A stretch of 64,000 nt of DNA from Streptomyces sp. CB01635 (GTDB taxonomy: Bacteria > Actinomycetota > Actinomycetes > Streptomycetales > Streptomycetaceae). The DNA lies in the NCBI RefSeq assembly GCF_002803065.1, contig NZ_NNBL01000003.1, forward strand, positions 703,461-767,460. Reading direction: 5' to 3'. The notes under the pieces are model-generated. The model was not told where the DNA came from, made no database searches, and saw only the letters and a program-made list of their open reading frames with translations. The translations under genes and the position numbers were made by a program. Of this stretch, positions 52,142 through 59,999 are shown in pieces; the stretch's first letter is position 1; each line of letters begins with the position of its first letter.

Positions 52142-53635
52142 ATGGAGCCCGCGATAAACCCCGACATGAATACCGACATAAGCCCCGAAATGGCTCCTCT
52201 GCCTGGCCTGCGCGGCCGGCTGACGATCCCGGTCCTCGCCTTCGGCGGCATCCTCATGGCCGTCATGCAGACGGTCGTGGTCCCGCTGCTGCCCGACCTG
52301 CCCCGGCTGACCGGCGCCTCGCCCGGCGCCGTTTCCTGGACAGTCACCGCGACCCTCCTCGCCGGCGCCGTCCTCACCCCCGTGCTCGGCAGGGCGGGCG
52401 ACATGTACGGCAAGCGGCGCGTGCTGCTGCTCGCGCTGGGGCTGATGACCGGCGGGTCGGTGCTGTGCGCGCTCACCTCCGACATCCGCGTCCTGATCGC
52501 GGCCCGCGCGCTCCAGGGCGCGGCCGCCGCGGTCGTTCCGCTCTCCATCAGCATCCTCCGCGACGAACTCCCGCCCCACCGCACGGGATCCGCGGTCGCC
52601 CTCATGAGCTCGACCGTCGGGATCGGCGCCGCGCTCGGCCTGCCGCTCGCCGCCCTGATCGTCCAGTACGCGAACTGGCACGTCATGTTCTGGGCGACCA
52701 GCGCCCTCGGCGCGCTCGGCCTCGCGCTCGCCTGCTGGGCCGTGCGCGAGTCGCCCGTACGTGAACCGGGCCGGTTCGACACACTCGGCGCGGCCGGGCT
52801 CGCAGGCGGCCTCGTCTGCCTGCTGCTCGCCGTGTCGCAGGGCGGCCAGTGGGGCTGGGGCAGCGCCCGCGTGGTCGGCCTGTTCGCCGGCGCCGTCGTG
52901 ATCCTCGCGCTGTGGTCGTGGCAGCAGCTGCGGGCCGACCGTCCGCTGGTGGACCTCCGGCTCGCCGTGGGCCGCCGCGTCGGCCTGCCGCACCTCGCCG
53001 CCCTGCTCGCCGGATTCGCCTTCTACGCCAATTCGCTCGTCACGGCGCAGCTGGTCCAGGCGCCCAGGTCCAGCGGTTACGGGCTCGGCCTCTCCATCGT
53101 GCAGACCGGCCTGTGCCTGCTGCCCAACGGCGTGATCATGCTGCTTCTCTCACCGGTGTCGGCCCGCGTCTCCGCCGCGCGCGGCCCCCGCGTGAGCCTC
53201 GCCATCGGCGGCGCCGCGATGGCGCTCGGCTATGTCGTCCGCATCGCGGACAGCCGCGACCTGTGGGTGATCGTCCTGGGTGCCGCGATCGTGTCGACCG
53301 GCACCACGTTCGCGTACTCGGCGCTGCCCACCCTCATCCTGCGGGCCGTGCCGGCGGGCCAGACCGCGTCCGCGAACGGGGTGAACGTCCTGATGCGGAC
53401 CATCGGCCAGGCCGTCTCCAGCGCCGCCGTCGCAGCGATCCTCGTCCACCACGCCACCGGCGCCGGCTTCCCCGCACTGCGCGGCTATCAGATGGCCTTC
53501 CTCATGGCCGGTGCGGTCGCCCTCGTGGTGATAGCGGCGGCGTTCACCGTCCCTGCCGACGCGGCGGACAATGGAGGGCGCAAGTCCGTCAGCGGCACGA
53601 CCGGGCGGACGGACAAGGCCCTCGAAGGAGCGTGA
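52142..53635 (+). CDS. MFS exporter, DHA2-like (14 helices)
   Basis: This 497-residue transporter has about 14 hydrophobic helices, with LTPVLGRAGDMYGKRRVLLLALGLM (motif A region near 80-105) and LIAARALQGAAAAVVPLSISILRDELPP. It probably exports a drug or natural product using the proton gradient. The start ATG at 52142 follows the twin operators. It is the first gene of an operon with TetR (4 bases apart) and a nucleotidyltransferase, which together suggest inducible resistance. The substrate is unknown. Confidence 0.88.
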   Translation: MEPAINPDMNTDISPEMAPLPGLRGRLTIPVLAFGGILMAVMQTVVVPLLPDLPRLTGASPGAVSWTVTATLLAGAVLTPVLGRAGDMYGKRRVLLLALGLMTGGSVLCALTSDIRVLIAARALQGAAAAVVPLSISILRDELPPHRTGSAVALMSSTVGIGAALGLPLAALIVQYANWHVMFWATSALGALGLALACWAVRESPVREPGRFDTLGAAGLAGGLVCLLLAVSQGGQWGWGSARVVGLFAGAVVILALWSWQQLRADRPLVDLRLAVGRRVGLPHLAALLAGFAFYANSLVTAQLVQAPRSSGYGLGLSIVQTGLCLLPNGVIMLLLSPVSARVSAARGPRVSLAIGGAAMALGYVVRIADSRDLWVIVLGAAIVSTGTTFAYSALPTLILRAVPAGQTASANGVNVLMRTIGQAVSSAAVAAILVHHATGAGFPALRGYQMAFLMAGAVALVVIAAAFTVPADAADNGGRKSVSGTTGRTDKALEGA

Positions 53636-53639
53636 CCCC

Positions 53640-54278
53640 GTGACGAGCCCGGCCCCGACGGCTTCCGCCGAGTCGGAATCCACCTCCGGTGTGAGAGATG
53701 ACCACCGGTCGGGGCCGGCGCGCCGCGACGCAGAGGCGACCAAGACCGCGATCATCCGCGCCTGCCGCCACCTCCTCGCCCGGCACGCGCACACCGACAT
53801 CACCCTCAAGGCCGTCGCGGAGCGCGCCGGGGTCAGCGCCCCGCTGATCCTCAAGTACTTCGGCAACAAGGACGCCCTGTTCTCCCAGGTCATGAACTTC
53901 GAGGCGGACGTGGAGACCTTCCTCGACGCCCCCCTGGAGGACCTCGGCCGGCACATGGTGCGCCACCTCCTCACCGGCCAGTCCGAGCACGGCGCCGACC
54001 CCATCCTGCGCATCGTGTTCGCCCCGCTCCACGGCGAACAGGGCGACATCCTGCGCGCCAACTTCCGTGCGCAGGTCAGCGACCGCCTCGCCGAGCGCCT
54101 GCGCGGACCGGATGCCGGCCTGCGCGCCGAGCTCGCCGTCTCCCTGCTCCTCGGTCTCGGCGTCATGTACGGAATCGCACGCGGCCCCCATGTGCGCTCC
54201 GCCTCGGTAGAAGAGATCACCGAACGCTACGGACCAGCCGTACAAGCTCAGTTGACTCCTGGCACACTGACCGGATGA
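53640..54278 (+). CDS. TetR-family regulator of the exporter operon
   Basis: This 212-residue protein has an Ala/Ser/Thr-rich leader of about 35 residues, then a helix-turn-helix (TDITLKAVAERAGVSAPLILKYFGNKDALF, about residues 55-84) and a TetR C-terminal domain. The GTG at 53640 has AAGGAG nine bases upstream, and the gene starts four bases after the MFS stop. It should repress its own operon through the GGTGAAT dyads and release them on binding an exporter substrate; that is inference. Its stop overlaps the next gene by four bases. Confidence 0.87.
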   Translation: MTSPAPTASAESESTSGVRDDHRSGPARRDAEATKTAIIRACRHLLARHAHTDITLKAVAERAGVSAPLILKYFGNKDALFSQVMNFEADVETFLDAPLEDLGRHMVRHLLTGQSEHGADPILRIVFAPLHGEQGDILRANFRAQVSDRLAERLRGPDAGLRAELAVSLLLGLGVMYGIARGPHVRSASVEEITERYGPAVQAQLTPGTLTG

Positions 54279-55063
54279 CTACAGCGGAGGCACATCCGGC
54301 GGCCACGACCGACCTGCTCGACCGCTTTCTGACCGGGCTGCGCGAGACACTGCCTGCCCCGTTCTCGCTGTGGGCGCACGGGTCGCTCGCCGGCGGGGAC
54401 TACCAGGAAGGGCGCAGCGACCTCGACCTGATCGCCGTAGTACCGCACCCGCTCAAGCCGGACGAGGAGACACGGCTCGCCACGCTGCACGAGGGAATCG
54501 ACGCGGAACTGCCCCTCGCGGCCCACCTCCACTGCTCCTACATGCCGCAGGGGGACCTCGACGACCCTGACCGTACGCACTTCACCTGGGCCCACCGGGA
54601 GGCCTACGCCCGCACGGTCACGCCCATCACCCGGCGCGAACTCCACACTTACGGCCTCGTGCTCCGTGGAGACCCCATCGCGGGCACCCTGCCGCCGGTG
54701 GAGGACCGCACGCTCAGGGAGTACATCCTCACCGACCTGACCGGCTACTGGCGGCCCAGGACCGGGCGCCCCGAGCTGTGGCTGGAGAATGTCTGGGTCG
54801 ACCTGGGACTGATGGTCCTGGCCCGGGCGACGGTCACCCTGCGCGACGGAACCCTTGTCAGCAAGGCCGAGGCACTCGCCGTCCTCACCGAACTGGGCGC
54901 GCCCGCCGAGGTCGTGGCGGACATCGAACGCCGACGGTACGAGGGCGGCCCGGCCGACACCGCCCCCGATCCCGGCTGGCTCGCGCGCCGCGCGGAGTTG
55001 ACCCTCGACTGGCTCGTCCCCGCACTCGACCGCACCGTCGCCGAGCACACCACCGACAGCTGA
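54275..55063 (+). CDS. Aminoglycoside adenylyltransferase-like nucleotidyltransferase
   Basis: This 262-residue protein has an N-terminal nucleotidyltransferase domain with SLWAHGSLAGGDY (residues 31-43) and RSDLDLIAVV (47-56), matching the GSxxxxxxxxxSDxD metal site of ANT(3'')/ANT(9)-type enzymes. A helical C-terminal domain with LTDLTGYWRPR and LVSKAEALAVL follows. It may adenylylate an aminoglycoside or a related amino-sugar compound. It is translationally coupled to the TetR gene, so it belongs to the inducible exporter operon. Similarity to AadA is in the fold and motifs only; no resistance claim is justified from sequence alone. Confidence 0.78.
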   Translation: MTTAEAHPAATTDLLDRFLTGLRETLPAPFSLWAHGSLAGGDYQEGRSDLDLIAVVPHPLKPDEETRLATLHEGIDAELPLAAHLHCSYMPQGDLDDPDRTHFTWAHREAYARTVTPITRRELHTYGLVLRGDPIAGTLPPVEDRTLREYILTDLTGYWRPRTGRPELWLENVWVDLGLMVLARATVTLRDGTLVSKAEALAVLTELGAPAEVVADIERRRYEGGPADTAPDPGWLARRAELTLDWLVPALDRTVAEHTTDS

Positions 55064-55129
55064 GAACCGGGCAGTCGGAGAGACCGGAGAGCCGCAGAGG
55101 TGCACAGCTGGAGGGCCGCAGGGCCGGAT

Positions 55130-55909
55130 TCAGGCGGCCGGGTCCGGCGGCACCCGGTCGAGCTCGATGCCGAACGAGTCGCGGTACGTGTCAAGCACCT
55201 CCCGGTCGGACGCGAGTTCCGTACTGTGGCGCTCGCCGCCGGCTGTCGTCTTCAGCGTGCGTCCGCTCAGGGTCAGCCGGCCCTCGTCCGTGACCAGCGA
55301 GCAGACCAGCGACCGCGTGAACGTCGACTGCGGCGACGTGGAGTTGTACCAGCACCCGACCTCGAAATCCCGCAGTTCGCACGGGCGTTGTTCGAGGAGG
55401 TACTCCGGTACCCCGTCCTTGGACACACGCAGGTCGCCCTCCTCCGTCTCGGCGATCCGGAAGACGCCGCCCGGGTCCCGCTGCTCCCCCCGCTCACCGA
55501 GGTCGAGCGGGAAGTGGCTGTGCGCCCCGAAACCGACGTCCGCGAGCAGATCGGCCCCGTCGACGGTACGGACCCGAAGGGCGAGATGGTCGTACGGGAT
55601 GCCGAGCTGCCCGTCCTTGCCGTACACCCGGCCCTGGAGCAGCGACACCTCGAAGCCCAGCGCGGTGAGCAGCGCCGCGAAGCCGCCGTTGAGCTCGTAA
55701 CAGAAGCCGCCGCGGTGGCGGTCCACGAGCTTGGCGACGATCGCGTCCTCATCGATGGAGATGTCCTCGCCCAGGTGGATCGAGAGGTTCTCGAACGGGA
55801 CCGTCCGTTGGTGCGCGAGGTGCAGGGTGCGCAGTGCCTGTGCGGTCGGCGCCGCGGGGCGCGGCGTAGCGATGCGGCGGAGATAGGCGTCGGTGCGTGA
55901 GGTGTCCAT
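55130..55909 (-). CDS. Arylamine N-acetyltransferase
   Basis: This 259-residue protein of the NAT family has the Cys-His-Asp triad in order: HRGGFCYELNGGFAALL with Cys near residue 70, YDHLALRV with His near 108 and LADVGFGAHSHFP with Asp near 123. VPFENLSIHLG near residue 40 is also typical. It transfers acetyl or a similar acyl group from CoA to an arylamine or hydrazine. Related enzymes close amide bonds in ansamycin polyketides, but no such cluster is here. The ATG at 55909 gives the correct N-terminus. Confidence 0.93.
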   Translation of the reverse strand: MDTSRTDAYLRRIATPRPAAPTAQALRTLHLAHQRTVPFENLSIHLGEDISIDEDAIVAKLVDRHRGGFCYELNGGFAALLTALGFEVSLLQGRVYGKDGQLGIPYDHLALRVRTVDGADLLADVGFGAHSHFPLDLGERGEQRDPGGVFRIAETEEGDLRVSKDGVPEYLLEQRPCELRDFEVGCWYNSTSPQSTFTRSLVCSLVTDEGRLTLSGRTLKTTAGGERHSTELASDREVLDTYRDSFGIELDRVPPDPAA

Positions 55910-56015
55910 GGGGTCAGTCTGGGGGGCCGGGCGGACCTGGGCCACGGGCGGGAGGACCGTATCGACCCAGGTCGCGGCCTAGGACCAGCGGACCAGTACC
56001 CCCGGGAGCCGTCCC

Positions 56016-57266
56016 TCAGGCCGCCCCGGCCACCGGCCGCAGGCGCACCGGGAGTTGGTCGACGCTGTTGCCCACGAAGCCCGCCTTCCGCGCGAGCTCC
56101 GCGTCGGGCACGGCGAGATCGAGACCGGGGAAACGGGTGAACAGGCGCTCCAGGGCGACGGTGGCCTCCATGCGGGCGAGCGGCGCCCCCAGGCAGTAGT
56201 GCGGGCCGTGGCCGAGCGAGATGTGGCGGGCTGCCGAGGCTCGGGTGACGTCGAACCGGTCGGCGTCCGGGCCGTGCGCGCTCCGGTCACGCCCCGCCGC
56301 CGAGTAGCCCGCGAGCACCGGAGTGCCCCGGGGGATCACCGTGCCGTCCACCGTCAGATCACGTGTCGGGTAGCGGAACGGGAAGTAGCTGACGGGGCTG
56401 TCCCAGCGCAGGGTCTCCTCCACCACGTCGGACCAGGACGCCCCGCCCGACAGGACGAGGTCGAGCTGGTCGCGGTGGGCGCACAGGGCGCGCACGGCGT
56501 TCGTGACCAGGTTCAGCGTCGTCTCGTGCCCGGCGACGATCATCAGGAGCAGGGTGCCGATCAGCTCCTGCTCGCTCAGCCGGTCGCCGTCCTCCTCGCG
56601 CGCCGCGATCAGCGCGCTCGTCAGCTCGTCGCCCGGCCGGCTCGCCCGGGACGCGGCGACCGCCGCGAGGACGGACACCAGCTCACGGTTGGCGGCCACC
56701 GCCTCGCGTGGGCCGATGTCGGTGGCCACGACCTGGCCCGACAGATGGTGCAGCCGTCCCCTGAACTCCTCGTCCACACCGAGCAGTTCACAGATCACGC
56801 TCATCGGGAGCGGCAGCGCGAACTGCCGCCGCAGCTCCACGACGTCCTCGCCCTCGGCCACGGCTGCCTCCAGGGCGTCGAGCAGCTCGCCGGTCAGCTC
56901 CTCGACCCGCGGCCGCAGCGCCTCGACGCGGCGCGCCGTGAACGCCCGGCTCACCAGCGACCGCAGCCGCCGGTGGTCCTCGTCGTCCGCGGTCGTCATG
57001 CCCTGCACGGTTGCGAAGGTCATGAGCGGCCAGCCGTCGGGTATGTGGCCCTCGACCAGGGCGGTGAAGTGCCGGGCGCTCTTGGCGACATCGGGGTGCG
57101 CGAGGAAGTCCTTGAGGGCGTCGTGGCCGAGGACCACCATGCCCTCGACGTCACCGGGCAGCACGACCGGGGCGACGACGCCCTGGTCGAGCAGCCGCGC
57201 GTTCGCCGCGTGCGGGCAGCCACCGGCCGGGTCGATGCGGTGCGGGACCACGGGTGGGATCGTCAA
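56016..57266 (-). CDS. Cytochrome P450, actinobacterial class I
   Basis: This 416-residue P450 has the I-helix motif IVAGHETTLN near residue 244, ETLRWDSP (ExxR) near 283, and the heme loop HISLGHGPHYCLGAPLARME with the Cys ligand near 352. It needs an external ferredoxin and reductase. The best start is TTG at 57266, preceded by AGGAG at seven bases; an upstream frame to 57356 would run through tandem repeats. The substrate is unknown. A small gene, a second P450 and a TetR regulator follow upstream within 3.4 kb. Confidence 0.9.
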   Translation of the reverse strand: MTIPPVVPHRIDPAGGCPHAANARLLDQGVVAPVVLPGDVEGMVVLGHDALKDFLAHPDVAKSARHFTALVEGHIPDGWPLMTFATVQGMTTADDEDHRRLRSLVSRAFTARRVEALRPRVEELTGELLDALEAAVAEGEDVVELRRQFALPLPMSVICELLGVDEEFRGRLHHLSGQVVATDIGPREAVAANRELVSVLAAVAASRASRPGDELTSALIAAREEDGDRLSEQELIGTLLLMIVAGHETTLNLVTNAVRALCAHRDQLDLVLSGGASWSDVVEETLRWDSPVSYFPFRYPTRDLTVDGTVIPRGTPVLAGYSAAGRDRSAHGPDADRFDVTRASAARHISLGHGPHYCLGAPLARMEATVALERLFTRFPGLDLAVPDAELARKAGFVGNSVDQLPVRLRPVAGAA

Positions 57267-57325
57267 CGAGCTCTCCTGACCGGTCGCGGTAATGCGGGGG
57301 AACGCGGGAAGTGGACGTACGCACG

Positions 57326-57415
57326 TCACCTGCGGACGAACACACACGCACCTCACCTACGGACGAACACGCCTACCTCACCTACGGACGAGTACACCTA
57401 CCTCACGTATGAACG
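57326..57415. repeat. 25-bp tandem repeats upstream of the P450 gene
   Basis: Three and a half tandem copies start at 57326, 57353, 57378 and 57403, giving periods of 27, 25 and 25. The shared core is TCACCTACGGACGA followed by an ACAC and CTACC part. They fill the space between the small gene's stop and the P450 start and run 13 bases into the small gene. On the transcribed strand they lie in the P450 leader region. They are not CRISPR: no distinct spacers are present. Confidence 0.8.
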
Positions 57416-57633
57416 CGCTTCTCCGTTCCCAAGTCGTACAGCTTCTCCAGCAGCCATGCCTCGTTTCCCGCGAGTCCCGCCCTGTCCAGGGCCTCGTCGG
57501 CCTCCGCGATCGGCAGGGCGAGCAGCGAGGCGGCGGTCGCCGGCTCGCATCCGGTCAGTGCGGCGCGCGCGGTGTGCAGCAGGCGCAGGCAGGCCTGGGC
57601 CGCGGCGAGTTCGGCACTCCTGGTCGCGTTCAT
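57403..57633 (-). CDS. Small hypothetical helical protein between two P450 genes
   Basis: This is a 76-residue, mostly helical protein (NATRSAELAAAQACLRLLHTARAAL, then LALPIAEADEALDRAGL) without signal or membrane helix. GAGGGG lies ten bases before the ATG at 57633. A frame reaching 57678 adds 15 residues with no ribosome site. I do not recognise a family. Its position between two P450 genes on the same strand suggests co-expression, nothing more. Confidence 0.55.
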   Translation of the reverse strand: MNATRSAELAAAQACLRLLHTARAALTGCEPATAASLLALPIAEADEALDRAGLAGNEAWLLEKLYDLGTEKRVHT

Positions 57634-57765
57634 ATCGATGGGCCCCTCAGCTCGGCGAAGACGTGGATGTACAGACATGTGCCTCCACTCTTGCGCACGG
57701 GTCTGACAATTCGCCTTCGACGCGAGAGCCGAGGGGGGCTCAGCCGTCGAACTCAGGTGTCGAAC

Positions 57766-59247
57766 TCAGTCCGCTGTACGGACTTTCGCCCGGCGTCCCA
57801 GGTTGAGCCGCAGGCCCTCCGGCATCAGCGTCAGGCGTTCCGCGACGCGCAGCCGGTAGCCCGGTTCGGGGTGCAGGTCGTAACGCCGCAGCAGCAGGCC
57901 GAGTACCAATGTCGCCTCGTGCAGGGCGAATTGGCGGCCGATGCATGCCCGCGCACCTGTGCCGAACGGTTTGAAGACATGCGGGGCGCGCGAACGCACG
58001 GCGGCCGGAGCGAAGCGGTCCGGGTCGAAGGCCTCCGGGTCGTCACCCCACGCCTCCGGGTCGCGGTGCAGGAGCGCAGTCAGGACCAGCGCCCAAGCGC
58101 CCCTGCGCATCGGGTGGATCCCGCCGAGCGTCGTGTCGACGGTGGCCTCGCGGGCGAACGCCGGAGCCGTCGGCCACAGCCGCAGGGACTCGTCGAGAAC
58201 CCGGCGCAGATAGCGGAGCTTGGCCACCTGCTCGTACGCGGGCTCGTCCGCGTCGCCCCACACCCGCTCCACCTCTTCGCGCGCCTTCGCGAGGACGTCG
58301 GGGTGGTGCGCCAGATAGTGCAGCGCGAACGACAGCGCCCCCGACGTCGTCTCGTGTCCGGCGACGAGGAATGTGATGACCTGGCGCCGTATGTTCTCGG
58401 GGGAGAGCCGTTCCCCGGTGTCGGGGTGGGCGACCTCCAGCATGCGGTCGAGCAGGTCGCCCTGCCCGCCGGTGCGTGATCCGGACGCGGCCCGCCGCGC
58501 GGCGACGACGTCGTCCACGGTCCGGTTGAGGTACGCCATGTCCGCGGCGTTGCGCCGCTCCGCGCTCCGCAGGAGCAGGGGAGCGAGCGCCGGTGGCACC
58601 ACGTTGCGGCGCTGCGCGAACGACAGCGTGCCGACCATGGCCGTCACGAACGGGTGGGGCCGCTCCCGCTCGAACGACCCGAAGTCATGGCCGAAACCGG
58701 TCCGAGCGATCGTCTCCAGGGTCAGCTTCGTCATGTCGCCGGGCACGTCCACGGCCTCGCCCGCCGCCTCCCGGGCGTCCCAGGCCGCCGTCAGGCGCCC
58801 CGCGACGTCCAGCATCAGCGGGTGGTAGCCCTCCATCGCGTCGCGACCGAAGCCGGGAGCGAGTACGTCGTGAGCCAGCTGCCAGTTGGGCTCGTGGTTG
58901 TACGCGGTGAACAGGCCGTCGCCGGCCATCGGCCGCAGATTGGCCACGCCCAGGCCGACATGCTTGGCGAAGCGCGACTCGTCGGCCATGTCGGCGGCGA
59001 ACCGCGTGCCCCAGACGAACACGATCTCGTTGCCGAATGCCTTGCGGCGGAAGACGGGCCCGAGCTCCTTGCCGATCCGCATGGAGTCCTGCACCGGCGT
59101 GCGCACATTCGCGCCGAGGATGTCGCCGACGAAAGGCACCCGTCGCGGCGGGTGCGGAATCCGGTCGAGTCCGGGCCAGCCGAGCTCGGCGCTGCGAAAG
59201 CCCTTCGGCGGTGTCGAATCCGTCGCCGGCTGCGTCAACTGAGCCAT
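57766..59247 (-). CDS. Cytochrome P450, CYP102-like heme domain without reductase
   Basis: This 493-residue P450 resembles the heme half of fatty-acid hydroxylases of the CYP102 group. It has IPHPPRRVPFVGDILG at the N-terminus, FLVAGHETTSGALSFALHYL (I helix near 280), ESLRLWPTAPAFAREA (ExxR near 340) and the heme loop FKPFGTGARACIGRQFALHEA with Cys near 420. No fused FMN/FAD reductase follows, so a separate redox partner is needed. I use the ATG at 59247. A divergent TetR gene and a 14-base inverted repeat upstream suggest substrate-induced expression. Confidence 0.9.
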   Translation of the reverse strand: MAQLTQPATDSTPPKGFRSAELGWPGLDRIPHPPRRVPFVGDILGANVRTPVQDSMRIGKELGPVFRRKAFGNEIVFVWGTRFAADMADESRFAKHVGLGVANLRPMAGDGLFTAYNHEPNWQLAHDVLAPGFGRDAMEGYHPLMLDVAGRLTAAWDAREAAGEAVDVPGDMTKLTLETIARTGFGHDFGSFERERPHPFVTAMVGTLSFAQRRNVVPPALAPLLLRSAERRNAADMAYLNRTVDDVVAARRAASGSRTGGQGDLLDRMLEVAHPDTGERLSPENIRRQVITFLVAGHETTSGALSFALHYLAHHPDVLAKAREEVERVWGDADEPAYEQVAKLRYLRRVLDESLRLWPTAPAFAREATVDTTLGGIHPMRRGAWALVLTALLHRDPEAWGDDPEAFDPDRFAPAAVRSRAPHVFKPFGTGARACIGRQFALHEATLVLGLLLRRYDLHPEPGYRLRVAERLTLMPEGLRLNLGRRAKVRTAD

Positions 59248-59297
59248 GATCCCCACCTGCTGGACGTAGAGAGTGCGTGTACCCGAGCCGCTGTTAT

Positions 59298-59346
59298 ACG
59301 TGGGTTCAATACGCTTCCCAGTGTGGTCCCGCTATTGAATTCACGT
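59298..59346. promoter_or_regulatory. Long inverted repeat in the P450/TetR divergent region
   Basis: ACGTGGGTTCAATA (59298-59311) and TATTGAATTCACGT (59333-59346) match as inverted arms at 12 of 14 positions, with a 21-base spacer. The repeat is centred between the divergent P450 and TetR genes and is the likely operator of the TetR protein, possibly two dimer sites. Confidence 0.7.
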
Positions 59347-59371
59347 CAAGCAATGCGGGTAAAGTGCTGCC

Positions 59372-59980
59372 ATGGCCGCCAGGGAGCAGGAGCGCACGCG
59401 CCGCCGGCTGAGCACGGAGGAGCGCCGAGAACAGCTGCTCAGCGTGGGTGCGCGACTCTTCGCGCAGAGCACGTACGACGACGTCTGGATCGAGCAGGTC
59501 GCCGAGATCGCCGGCGTCTCGCGCGGGCTGCTCTACCACTACTTCCCGACGAAACGGGACTTCTTCGCCGCTGTCGTCCAGCGCGAGAGCGAGCGGATGC
59601 TGCGCCTGACCGCGGCCGTTCCCGGGATCCCGGTGCGCGAGCAGATCGCCGTGGGCCTGGACACGTTCCTCGGCTATGTGGAGGCCCACGGCGAGGGCTT
59701 CCGCGCCTTTCACCGCGCCGAGGCCGCGGGCGACCCGGCCGTGCGCGAGGTGTACCGGCGGGGCTTGGCCGCGCAGGAGCGCCAGATCGTCGAGGCGCTC
59801 GCCGCCGACCCCGACAGCTCCCACATCGACGGCGAATCCCCCGTGCTCCGGCTCGCCGTCCGCGGCTGGCTGGCCTTCATGGTGGCCGTGTGCCTGGAGT
59901 GGCTCGACGAGCCGGAGCTGTCACGGGATCAGGTGCGCGACCTGTGCGCGCGAGCCCTGCTCGGCGCGATCACGCCGTAG
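59372..59980 (+). CDS. TetR-family regulator divergent from the P450 gene
   Basis: This 202-residue protein has an Arg-rich start and a helix-turn-helix near residues 35-65 (DVWIEQVAEIAGVSRGLLYHYFPTKRDFF). The C-terminal domain (EQIAVGLDTFLGYVEAHGEGFRAFHR) is of the KstR2/long-chain-ligand style. It is divergent from the CYP102-like gene across 124 bases containing an inverted repeat, so it probably represses that P450 and itself, with a fatty-acid-like inducer by inference. It converges with the SulP gene. Confidence 0.88.
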   Translation: MAAREQERTRRRLSTEERREQLLSVGARLFAQSTYDDVWIEQVAEIAGVSRGLLYHYFPTKRDFFAAVVQRESERMLRLTAAVPGIPVREQIAVGLDTFLGYVEAHGEGFRAFHRAEAAGDPAVREVYRRGLAAQERQIVEALAADPDSSHIDGESPVLRLAVRGWLAFMVAVCLEWLDEPELSRDQVRDLCARALLGAITP

Positions 59981-59999
59981 CGCGCCGCACGGGCCGGCC

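Noticed and set aside
54275..55063. Naming the nucleotidyltransferase aadA and claiming resistance
   Set aside because: Only the nucleotidyltransferase motif and gene context support it; substrate cannot be read from sequence.
57326..57415. Possible CRISPR array
   Set aside because: Units are directly abutting 25-mers with no unique spacers, no cas genes nearby and only three and a half copies.
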